From Klebsiella michiganensis (GTDB lineage Bacteria; Pseudomonadota; Gammaproteobacteria; Enterobacterales; Enterobacteriaceae): a stretch of 64,000 nucleotides of DNA. Below, one piece after another: positions 1-7,901 of this stretch. Under the pieces are notes generated by a model. It ran no database searches and was not told the DNA's origin. It saw only the letters and a list, made by a program, of their open reading frames with translations. Position 1 is the first letter of the stretch. Each line of letters opens with the position of its first letter. The stretch covers positions 2,170,001 through 2,234,000 of the forward strand of contig CP011077.1 of NCBI GenBank assembly GCA_000963575.1, in the 5' to 3' direction. The position numbers and the translations under genes were made by a program.

Positions 1-678
1 GGTCTGCCGGAACATGCTTCGCTGGACGAAATGAAGGCCTGGTACAAAAAACACCAGAATACGGCGCGGGATCTGCCAGAGTTCTACCAAACGGTGATCA
101 AAGCGATTCGCGAAGTAGATAAGACGACGCCCATCATGGTGGATAGCGGCTGGTACGCCGCCGCCGACAGCTTTAGCTACTGGCCTTCAGCCCTGAGCGA
201 TGATCGCGTGCTTTACAGTTTCCACATGTACGAACCCTACGACGCGACCAGCGCGCCGAACCTGAAACGCCTGAAGCCTTATGTTTATCCCGGCGTCGTC
301 CCTTTTGGCGGCAAACAGGAAAAATGGAACGGTGAACGGGTGGCCAGCTATTTGCAGCAGCCGTTCTGGTGGGCTAAGCAGCGTGGGGTGGCGCAGAATC
401 GCATGGTGGCAGGGGAGTTTGGCTGTATGCGTCAGCTGGCCGGATGCCGCCAGTACCTCGAAGATGTCCTCCGCGCGTTGGATAAAACGCAGGCGCACTG
501 GGCATTCTATAGCTTTCGCGAAGACGCCTGGGACGGCATGGATTATGAACTGGGGACAAGCAAAGTGCCCTGGTCGTACTGGCAGGCGATTGATGAGCAT
601 AAGCCGGACACTTTACCGCGGCACGCCACGCCCGAGTTTGAGCCAATTAGCCGTCGTCTGGGGCTGTCTTTCCGTTGA
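1..678 (+). CDS. Glycoside hydrolase family 5 (cellulase-like), 5' end missing
   Basis: The frame is open from the first base of the window, so the gene starts upstream; the visible part encodes 225 residues. It resembles the C-terminal half of GH5 endoglucanase-type (beta/alpha)8 barrels. The motif HMYEPY (about nt 220-240) and the strand-7 motif AGEFG (Glu codon 415-417) fit the family, the latter Glu being the expected nucleophile. The acid/base Glu (usually in an N-E-P motif) would lie in the missing part. There is no terminal membrane anchor. It sits on the same strand directly upstream of paaX, where E. coli has paaK. Substrate is not determinable from this fragment. Confidence 0.8.
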   Translation, partial: GLPEHASLDEMKAWYKKHQNTARDLPEFYQTVIKAIREVDKTTPIMVDSGWYAAADSFSYWPSALSDDRVLYSFHMYEPYDATSAPNLKRLKPYVYPGVVPFGGKQEKWNGERVASYLQQPFWWAKQRGVAQNRMVAGEFGCMRQLAGCRQYLEDVLRALDKTQAHWAFYSFREDAWDGMDYELGTSKVPWSYWQAIDEHKPDTLPRHATPEFEPISRRLGLSFR

Positions 679-804
679 GATATGCGTTACATCATGGCGA
701 TGAAATGCAAATTTTTTGAATCATATTTGCTAATTCAATGTCGGCAGTCCGCTTTATTATGCTATGTTTTTTCTGTGAAATTCCCATAGCGGCAATGAGG
801 CAGG

Positions 805-1731
805 ATGAGCAGCAAACTCGACAACTTTATTCAGCAGGCCGTCAGCGCGGTGCCCATCAGCGGCACGTCGCTGATTGTCTCTTTGTACGGCGATGCGCTG
901 GCCCATCGCGGGGGTGAAATCTGGCTGGGTAGCCTGGCGGCGATGCTGGAACCCCTGGGATTCGGCGAGCGCTTTGTGCGAACGTCGCTTTTTCGACTCA
1001 ATAAAGAAGGCTGGCTGGACGTGGAGCGAGTGGGGCGCCGCAGCTTTTATCGCCTGACTGACACAGGCCAGAGAATGTCCCGCCGTGCGGAGTCGAAAAT
1101 TTATCGAGCCGGGCAGCCCACCTGGGACGGAAAGTGGCTGTTGCTGCTTTCCGAAGGGCTGGAGAAAACCACGCTGCAGCAGGTGAAAAAACAGCTTATC
1201 TGGCAGGGTTTTGGGGCGCTCGCGCCTAACCTGATGGCTTCCCCCTCACAAAACCTCGCGGACATCCAAAGCCTGCTCCACGAGGCGGGCGTCGCTGAAC
1301 AGGTCATTTGTTTTGAGGCTGAATCACCGCTGCAAACGTCTCGCGCAGCGCTCAGGTCCCGGGTGGAAGAGTGCTGGCTGCTGACCGACAAAAACGAACG
1401 TTACGCTGAATTTATCAACTCTTTCCGTCCGCTTCTGCCGCTGCTGCGCGAGGCGGGAAGCGATGAGCTGACGCCGCAGCGCTGTTTTCAAATTCAGCTG
1501 CTGTTGATTCACTTCTACCGCCGCGTCGTGCTGAAAGATCCGCTGCTGCCGGATGAACTGTTGCCCCCGCACTGGCTGGGGCAAAACGCCCGACAGCTGT
1601 GTATCAATATCTATCAGCGGGTCGCCGCCGGGTCACTGGCTTACGTCAGCGAGCTGGGTGAAACCTCGGTGGGTGAGCTGCCCGCCCCGGTCAGCGCTTA
1701 CCACAAGCGATTCGGTGGACTCACCGCCTAA
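805..1731 (+). CDS. paaX: PaaX, phenylacetyl-CoA-responsive transcriptional repressor
   Basis: 308 residues, the usual length for PaaX. An N-terminal winged-helix domain (about residues 15-95, including the region GERFVRTSLFRLNKEGW) binds DNA; the rest is the PaaX central and C-terminal effector region. In E. coli PaaX represses the paa phenylacetate degradation operons and is released by phenylacetyl-CoA. The gene is followed after 14 bp by paaY, the usual pairing. The catabolic paaA-K genes are not upstream in this window; a glycosidase gene is. The target operons may therefore be elsewhere, or lost. Start ATG at 805 lies downstream of a GAGGCAGG ribosome binding site. Confidence 0.93.
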   Translation: MSSKLDNFIQQAVSAVPISGTSLIVSLYGDALAHRGGEIWLGSLAAMLEPLGFGERFVRTSLFRLNKEGWLDVERVGRRSFYRLTDTGQRMSRRAESKIYRAGQPTWDGKWLLLLSEGLEKTTLQQVKKQLIWQGFGALAPNLMASPSQNLADIQSLLHEAGVAEQVICFEAESPLQTSRAALRSRVEECWLLTDKNERYAEFINSFRPLLPLLREAGSDELTPQRCFQIQLLLIHFYRRVVLKDPLLPDELLPPHWLGQNARQLCINIYQRVAAGSLAYVSELGETSVGELPAPVSAYHKRFGGLTA

Positions 1732-1745
1732 AATAAGGAGCCCGT

Positions 1746-2342
1746 ATGTCCATTTATCAGATTGATGGCCTCACGCCTGTCGTCCCGGAAGACAGCTACG
1801 TCCACCCGACGGCGGTGCTGATCGGCGACGTTATTCTCGGACACCGCGTCTACATCGGCCCCAATGCCAGCCTGCGCGGGGACTTTGGGCGGATTATCGT
1901 TGAGGATGGCGCCAATGTGCAGGACAACTGCGTGATGCACGGTTTTCCTGAGCAGGACACCGTTGTGGAACAGGACGGTCACATCGGCCACGGGGCCATT
2001 CTGCACGGCTGCCGTATTGGCAAAAACGCGCTGGTAGGGATGAACGCGGTGATTCTGGATGGCGCCCAAATTGGTGAGAATTCGATTGTCGGCGCGGCGG
2101 CTTTTGTTAAAGGTAAAGCGGAATTTCCGGCGAATACGATGATCATCGGCAGCCCGGCGAAAGCGATACGTGAATTACGGCCTGAAGAGCTGGCCTGGAA
2201 GAAACAGGGGACGAAGGAGTATCAGGATTTAGTGATTCGCTGCCAGCAAACGATGCATCAGGTGGAGCCGCTGCGGGAGGTTGAGGCGGGGCGGAAGCGC
2301 CTGGTGTTTGAGGCTTTGCATCAGCCTAAGAAAAGTCATTAA
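1746..2342 (+). CDS. paaY: PaaY, phenylacetate-pathway thioesterase of the gamma-carbonic anhydrase fold
   Basis: 198 residues made of left-handed beta-helix hexapeptide repeats from about residue 15 to 140, followed by a C-terminal helix. The conserved histidines of the gamma-class metal site (DNCVMHG, GHIGHGAILHG) are present. PaaY hydrolyses dead-end CoA thioesters made during phenylacetate breakdown. A GGAG ribosome binding site precedes the start and the gene is probably co-transcribed with paaX. It is followed by a palindromic repeat and then azoR on the opposite strand; E. coli ydbA is absent at this position. Confidence 0.93.
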   Translation: MSIYQIDGLTPVVPEDSYVHPTAVLIGDVILGHRVYIGPNASLRGDFGRIIVEDGANVQDNCVMHGFPEQDTVVEQDGHIGHGAILHGCRIGKNALVGMNAVILDGAQIGENSIVGAAAFVKGKAEFPANTMIIGSPAKAIRELRPEELAWKKQGTKEYQDLVIRCQQTMHQVEPLREVEAGRKRLVFEALHQPKKSH

Positions 2343-2369
2343 TTCCCTTTAACATCATTCGGTTGATTT

Positions 2370-2392
2370 CCCTCTCCCATTTAGGGAGAGGG
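2370..2392. repeat. Palindromic intergenic repeat, copy 1
   Basis: Perfect 9-bp inverted repeat (CCCTCTCCC / GGGAGAGGG) with a 5-nt loop, followed by CCAGGGTGAGGGGC. It lies between the convergent paaY and azoR genes. Similar CCCTC-type palindromes occur at 7863, 61402 and 61451. It could act as a bidirectional terminator or a REP-like dispersed element. Confidence 0.7.
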
Positions 2393-2426
2393 CCAGGGTG
2401 AGGGGCAGTCACTCCAGGAGCAAATC

Positions 2427-3032
2427 TTACGCAGCAACGATGCTGTCGATAGCCGCTTTCGCGTCAGTCTGCGCCTTAGCCGCCACTTCCGGGCCATAGC
2501 CAAAGCCTTCAGCAAACACGTAGTTCACGTCGGTGATCCCGATAAAGCCCAGGAACACGTTCAGGTAAGGCACCAGCAGATCGGTTGGGGTATCTTTGTG
2601 GATCCCGCCGCGGCTGGTAACAACCAGGGCACGTTTACCGGTCACCAGACCTTCAGGGCCTTTCTCGGTGTAGCGGAAAGTCACGCCAGCGCGAGCCACC
2701 AGGTCGAAATAGTTTTTCAACTGGGTCGGGATGTTGAAGTTATACATTGGCGCATTGAAGACAATCACGTCGTGCGCTTTCAGTTCGGCAATCAGCTCAT
2801 CAGACAGCGCCAGAGCTTCCTGCTGACGTGGGGTCAGCGCGGCATCGGAAGGGCGCAGAGCACCGACCAGTTCGCCATCCAGCACTGGAATTGGGTTTGC
2901 CGCCAGGTCACGAACGGTGATTTCGTCAGCGCTGTGTTTTTCACGCCATTGTTCAACAAAATAGTCGGACAGCTGGTTGGACTGGGAGTAACCTGCCAGG
3001 ATGCTGGATTTCAGAACTAATACTTTGCTCAT
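2427..3032 (-). CDS. azoR: AzoR, FMN-dependent NADH-azoreductase
   Basis: 201 residues with a flavodoxin-like fold. The FMN phosphate-binding stretch SSILAGYSQSNQLSD (about residues 9-23), the motif APMYNFNIPTQLKNYFD and the SRGGI loop are all typical of AzoR. The enzyme reduces azo dyes and quinones with NADH and protects against thiol-specific stress. The start is set at MSKVLVL because it has an AAGGA ribosome binding site and gives the family length; a longer open frame upstream has no family similarity. It is divergent from hrpA, as in E. coli. Confidence 0.95.
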   Translation of the reverse strand: MSKVLVLKSSILAGYSQSNQLSDYFVEQWREKHSADEITVRDLAANPIPVLDGELVGALRPSDAALTPRQQEALALSDELIAELKAHDVIVFNAPMYNFNIPTQLKNYFDLVARAGVTFRYTEKGPEGLVTGKRALVVTSRGGIHKDTPTDLLVPYLNVFLGFIGITDVNYVFAEGFGYGPEVAAKAQTDAKAAIDSIVAA

Positions 3033-3245
3033 GGAGTGATTCCTTAGTGTTTGGTCAGTCGGACAGTGTGCCCGTTCGTTAGGACTTACTGTATTCACAA
3101 TCCGATTACAGAGATAGCGCAATATATCGAACCCTATATTCGAATTTATTGAACAAGGCGCTCGAAATCGGGGTGTGATAAAATAGCGGAAATTGACACC
3201 GTGACTTATCCGGTTGTGCCCGGTAGCGAAATAACGATAGATAAA

Positions 3246-6200
3246 ATGGAAATGACAAAACCCTCGCTGTCCTCTTTGTTGGCTCGTCTTGACGGGCTGA
3301 TGCTCCGCGACAGACAACGCTTTTCTCGCCGTCTTCACGGCGCGAAGAAAATTAAAAATGCCGACTCTCAGCAGGCCTTATTCGACACCCTGGCCGCAGA
3401 AATTGATGCCGCCGCGGGCAAAGTACAGCTGCGTGAAGCCGCCCGCCCGGCGATTACTTATCCTGACAACCTGCCCGTTAGCCAGAAAAAACAGGATATT
3501 CTGAACGCCGTGCGCGACCACCAGGTGGTGATCGTGGCGGGTGAAACCGGCTCAGGTAAAACCACCCAGCTACCAAAAATCTGCATGGAACTGGGGCGCG
3601 GTATCAAAGGCCTGATTGGCCACACGCAGCCTCGCCGCCTGGCGGCGCGTACCGTGGCAAACCGCATTGCGGAAGAGCTGCAAACCGAACCCGGCGGTTG
3701 CGTAGGCTACAAGGTGCGTTTCTCCGACCACGTTGGCGATAACACCATGGTCAAGCTGATGACGGACGGGATCCTGCTGGCGGAAATTCAGCAGGACAGG
3801 CTGCTGATGCAGTACGACACCATCATCATCGATGAAGCCCACGAACGCAGCCTGAATATCGACTTCCTGCTGGGCTACCTGCGTGAACTGCTGCCGAAAC
3901 GCCCCGATCTGAAAATCATCATTACTTCGGCGACCATCGATCCAGAGCGTTTCTCGCGCCACTTCAATAACGCGCCTATCGTTGAAGTTTCGGGCCGCAC
4001 TTTTCCGGTGGAAGTGCGCTACCGCCCGATGGTCGAAGACAATGACGATACCGACCGCGATCAGCTGCAGGCAATTTTCGACGCGGTGGATGAACTGGGC
4101 CATGAAAGTTCAGGCGACATTCTGATCTTTATGAGCGGCGAGCGGGAAATTCGCGACACCGCCGATGCGCTGACGAAGCTTAATCTGCCGCATACGGAAA
4201 TTCTGCCACTCTATGCCCGCCTGTCCAACAGCGAGCAGAATCGCGTTTTCCAGGCCCATGTCGGGCGGCGTATTGTGCTGGCGACCAACGTCGCAGAAAC
4301 CTCGCTCACCGTGCCGGGCATTAAGTACGTTATCGACCCCGGAACGGCGCGTATTAGCCGCTACAGCTACCGGACTAAAGTCCAGCGTCTGCCGATTGAG
4401 CCGGTTTCTCAGGCTTCGGCCAACCAGCGTAAAGGCCGCTGCGGCCGCGTGTCGGAAGGGATCTGCATTCGTCTTTATTCCGAAGATGATTTCCTGTCGC
4501 GCCCTGAATTTACCGATCCGGAAATTCTGCGTACCAACCTCGCGTCGGTCATTTTGCAGATGACGGCGCTGGGGCTGGGAGATATTCAGGCGTTTCCGTT
4601 CGTTGAGGCACCGGATAAGCGCCACATCCAGGACGGCGTGCGCCTGCTGGAAGAGCTGGGCGCCATTACCAGCGATGAAGAGCATAGCGTTTATAAACTG
4701 ACGCCATCCGGGCGCCAGCTTTCACAGCTGCCGGTTGATCCGCGCCTCGCCAAAATGGTGCTGGAGGCGCAGAAATTTGGCTGCGTGCGTGAGGTGATGA
4801 TCATTACTTCCGCGCTGTCCATTCAGGATCCGCGCGAGCGTCCAATGGACAGGCAGCAGGCCTCGGATGAGAAACATCGCCGCTTCCACGACAAAGAGTC
4901 TGACTTCCTCGCCTACGTGAACCTGTGGAATTACCTCGGCGAGCAGCAAAAAGCGCTCTCTTCGAACCAGTTCCGCCGGCAGTGCAAGCTGGATTTCCTT
5001 AACTACCTGCGCGTGCGTGAATGGCAGGATATTTACACCCAACTGCGGCAGGTGGTGAAAGAGCTTGGCCTGCCGGTGAACAGCGAGCCGGGTGATTTCC
5101 GCGCGGTACACTCGGCGTTGCTGACCGGGCTGCTGTCCCACATCGGGCAGAAGGACACGGAAAAGCAGGAGTATACCGGGGCGCGCAACGCTCGCTTCTC
5201 CATCTTCCCAGGCTCCGGCTTATTTAAAAAACCGCCGAAGTGGACGATGGTGGCTGAACTGGTGGAGACCAGCCGCCTGTGGGGGCGCATTGCCGCCCGG
5301 ATCGATCCGGAATGGATTGAGCCCCTGGCGCAGCACCTGATTAAACGCTCCTACAGCGAGCCGCACTGGGAGAAAGCCCAGGGCGCGGTGATGGCGCAGG
5401 AAAAAGTGACCCTTTATGGCCTGCCGATTGTGGCGGCGCGTAAAGTGAATTACAGCGATATAGATCCGGCGCTGTGCCGGGAGCTGTTTATCCGGCATGC
5501 GCTGGTTGAAGGTGACTGGCAAACCCGCCACGCGTTCTTCCGTGACAACCTCAAGCTGCGGGCGGAAATCGAAGACCTGGAGCATAAATCCCGCCGTCGC
5601 GACATTCTGGTGGATGACGAAACGCTGTTTGAGTTTTATGACCAGCGCATCGCCCATGACGTGATTTCGGCGCGCCATTTCGACAGCTGGTGGAAAAAGA
5701 CCAGTCGCGAAACGCCAGACCTGCTGAATTTTGAAAAAAATATGCTGATCAGGGAAGGTGCCGAGCAGGTTAGCAAGCTGGACTACCCGAACTTCTGGCA
5801 TCAGGGCAACCTCAAGCTGCGTCTGACCTATCAGTTTGAGCCGGGCGCGGACGCCGACGGCGTAACGGTACATATCCCGCTGCCGCTGCTTAACCAGGTT
5901 GAGGAGGCCGGTTTTGAGTGGCAGATCCCTGGCGTGCGTCGTGAGCTGATCATTGCCCTGATTAAGTCTCTGCCGAAGCCGGTGCGCCGCAACTTTGTCC
6001 CGGCCCCGAACTACGCGGAGGCGTTTTTAGGCCGGGCTACGCCGCTGGAACTGCCGCTGCTGGACAGCCTGGAACGTGAATTCCGCCGCATGGCGGGCGT
6101 CACCATTGACCGGGAAGACTGGCACTGGGATCAGGTGCCCGATCACCTGAAAATGACCTTCCGCGTGGTGGACGAGCACAACAAGAAGCTGAAAGAGGGC

Positions 6201-7145
6201 AAAGACCTCAGCGAGCTGAAAGGTGGCCTGAAGGATAAAGTGCAGCAGACGCTTTCCGCCGTAGCGGATGATGGGATTGAGCAGAGCGGGCTGCACATCT
6301 GGAGCTTTGGTTCGCTGCCGGAGAGCTATGAGCAGAAACGCGGCAACTACCGGATGAAGGCCTTCCCGGCGCTGGTGGATGAAAAAGAGAGCGTGGCTAT
6401 TAAGCTGTTCGATAACCCACTCGAACAGCAACAGGCGATGTGGCGCGGGCTGCGCCGTCTGCTGCTGCTGAATATTCCATCACCGGTGAAATACCTGCAT
6501 GAAAAGCTGCCGAACAAAGCCAAGCTGGGCCTCTACTTTAACCCGTACGGCAAGGTGCTGGAGCTTATCGACGACTGCATTTCCTGCGGGATTGATAAAC
6601 TGATTGCGCAAAACGGCGGGCCGGTCTGGAGTGAAGAAGGGTTTGCTGCGTTACATGAAAAAGTGCGCGCCGAGCTGAACGACACGGTGGTTGAGATTGC
6701 CAAACAGGTGGAGCAAATCCTCACGGCAGTGTTTAACATCAACAAGCGGCTGAAGGGGCGCGTGGATATGACCATGGCGCTTGGCCTGTCGGATGTGAAG
6801 GCCCAGATGAGCGGCCTGGTATACCGTGGGTTTGTCACCGGCAACGGCTATAAACGCCTCGGCGATACGCTGCGTTATCTGCAGGCTATCGAAAAACGAC
6901 TGGAAAAAATGGCTATCGATCCGCACCGCGACCGCGCACAAATGCTGAAAGTGGAAAGCGTGCAGCAGGCGTGGCAGCAGTGGCTGAACAAGCTTCCACC
7001 GGCCAGCCGTGAGAATGAAGAGGTACAGGAGATCCGCTGGATGATAGAGGAGCTGCGCGTCAGCTACTTTGCTCAGCAACTGGGAACCCCGTACCCGATT
7101 TCCGACAAGCGTATTTTGCAGGCAATGGAGCAGGTGGCGCTTTGA
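3246..7145 (+). CDS. hrpA: HrpA, DEAH-box ATP-dependent RNA helicase
   Basis: About 1299 residues from ATG 3246 (E. coli HrpA is 1300); ATG 3252 is an alternative start, and a GTG at 3201 would add 15 residues lacking similarity. Helicase motifs are in order: Walker A GETGSGKT (about 99-106), DEAH (IIIDEAHERS), SAT, then QRKGRCGR of motif VI. The large C-terminal region (DUF3418-type) is complete. HrpA acts on mRNA and on stalled translating ribosomes. The gene is divergent from azoR and ends in a strong hairpin. Confidence 0.97.
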   Translation: MEMTKPSLSSLLARLDGLMLRDRQRFSRRLHGAKKIKNADSQQALFDTLAAEIDAAAGKVQLREAARPAITYPDNLPVSQKKQDILNAVRDHQVVIVAGETGSGKTTQLPKICMELGRGIKGLIGHTQPRRLAARTVANRIAEELQTEPGGCVGYKVRFSDHVGDNTMVKLMTDGILLAEIQQDRLLMQYDTIIIDEAHERSLNIDFLLGYLRELLPKRPDLKIIITSATIDPERFSRHFNNAPIVEVSGRTFPVEVRYRPMVEDNDDTDRDQLQAIFDAVDELGHESSGDILIFMSGEREIRDTADALTKLNLPHTEILPLYARLSNSEQNRVFQAHVGRRIVLATNVAETSLTVPGIKYVIDPGTARISRYSYRTKVQRLPIEPVSQASANQRKGRCGRVSEGICIRLYSEDDFLSRPEFTDPEILRTNLASVILQMTALGLGDIQAFPFVEAPDKRHIQDGVRLLEELGAITSDEEHSVYKLTPSGRQLSQLPVDPRLAKMVLEAQKFGCVREVMIITSALSIQDPRERPMDRQQASDEKHRRFHDKESDFLAYVNLWNYLGEQQKALSSNQFRRQCKLDFLNYLRVREWQDIYTQLRQVVKELGLPVNSEPGDFRAVHSALLTGLLSHIGQKDTEKQEYTGARNARFSIFPGSGLFKKPPKWTMVAELVETSRLWGRIAARIDPEWIEPLAQHLIKRSYSEPHWEKAQGAVMAQEKVTLYGLPIVAARKVNYSDIDPALCRELFIRHALVEGDWQTRHAFFRDNLKLRAEIEDLEHKSRRRDILVDDETLFEFYDQRIAHDVISARHFDSWWKKTSRETPDLLNFEKNMLIREGAEQVSKLDYPNFWHQGNLKLRLTYQFEPGADADGVTVHIPLPLLNQVEEAGFEWQIPGVRRELIIALIKSLPKPVRRNFVPAPNYAEAFLGRATPLELPLLDSLEREFRRMAGVTIDREDWHWDQVPDHLKMTFRVVDEHNKKLKEGKDLSELKGGLKDKVQQTLSAVADDGIEQSGLHIWSFGSLPESYEQKRGNYRMKAFPALVDEKESVAIKLFDNPLEQQQAMWRGLRRLLLLNIPSPVKYLHEKLPNKAKLGLYFNPYGKVLELIDDCISCGIDKLIAQNGGPVWSEEGFAALHEKVRAELNDTVVEIAKQVEQILTAVFNINKRLKGRVDMTMALGLSDVKAQMSGLVYRGFVTGNGYKRLGDTLRYLQAIEKRLEKMAIDPHRDRAQMLKVESVQQAWQQWLNKLPPASRENEEVQEIRWMIEELRVSYFAQQLGTPYPISDKRILQAMEQVAL

Positions 7146-7150
7146 TTGCC

Positions 7151-7177
7151 CGCCCCCTTTCACCTGCAAAGGGGGCG
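7151..7177. terminator. Hairpin shared by convergent hrpA and O-methyltransferase genes
   Basis: Perfect 10-bp stem CGCCCCCTTT / AAAGGGGGCG with a 7-nt loop, placed between the hrpA stop codon and the last codon of the opposing gene. The tract lacks a long T run on either side, so termination in both directions is an inference. Confidence 0.7.
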
Positions 7178-7834
7178 CTATTTCACTCTTGCCAGCGTAA
7201 AACCATCCCAGCCTTTACTGCCGACCGTTTGTAGCGCGGTGACCGAAAGGCTTGGGTTGTTTCCCATCAATTCGATAAAGGTTCGCACGCCCTGCACGCG
7301 GTCATCAATGCTGTCGGGGTTGGCAACCTCACCGTCGCGAACCACGTTATCGCCGATGATTAACGTGCCTGGGCGCGAATATTTCAATGCCCATTCCAGA
7401 TAAACCGGGTTATTAGGCTTATCGGCATCAATAAAAATCAAATCGAACGGCGCTTCACCGCCGAGATGTGCCAGCGTCTGTGCCGCAGGGCCAATATGCA
7501 ATTCAATAGTTTTTTCCAACCCGGCCAGCTTAATATTCTTTTGCGCAACCTCGGCGTGGCGAGGGTCGGCCTCAAGCGTAACCAGCTTGCCTTCAGGAGG
7601 CAGGGCTCGCGCCATCCAGACGGAACTGTACGCGCCCAGGGTGCCAATCTCGAGGATTTTGCGCGCACCGGTTATTTCTACCAGCAGCTGAAGGAATTTC
7701 CCCTGGTTAGGGGCGACATCATGGGCGGGCAGACCGGCGGCATGATTATTTTCGAGGATTTGTTGGAAAACGGTATCGGAAGGGATCAGGGAATGAACGA
7801 GGTACTCATCAACATCGGACCATTTTTTTTGCAT
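7178..7834 (-). CDS. Class I SAM-dependent O-methyltransferase (catechol-type)
   Basis: 218 residues. The SAM-binding motif I LEIGTLGAYSS (about 61-71), the acidic residue after the second strand (VTLEADP) and the metal-site motif IDADKPNN are those of the cation-dependent COMT/CCoAMT-like family. The enzyme would methylate a catechol-type or related small molecule; the substrate cannot be read from the sequence. It is transcribed towards hrpA and lies downstream of the YdeP-like oxidoreductase on the same strand, with a 67-bp gap holding a palindrome. Confidence 0.85.
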   Translation of the reverse strand: MQKKWSDVDEYLVHSLIPSDTVFQQILENNHAAGLPAHDVAPNQGKFLQLLVEITGARKILEIGTLGAYSSVWMARALPPEGKLVTLEADPRHAEVAQKNIKLAGLEKTIELHIGPAAQTLAHLGGEAPFDLIFIDADKPNNPVYLEWALKYSRPGTLIIGDNVVRDGEVANPDSIDDRVQGVRTFIELMGNNPSLSVTALQTVGSKGWDGFTLARVK

Positions 7835-7862
7835 TGCTTACTCCACGTTTAGGTATAACGTT

Positions 7863-7890
7863 TTCCCCCTCGCCATGCGGGAGAGGGAAT
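7863..7890. repeat. Palindromic intergenic repeat, copy 2
   Basis: Imperfect inverted repeat TTCCCCCTCGC / GCGGGAGAGGGAA between the YdeP-like gene and the O-methyltransferase gene. It resembles the palindromes at 2370, 61402 and 61451 and could separate the two transcripts. Confidence 0.55.
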
Positions 7891-7901
7891 GCGATTCCCG
7901 A

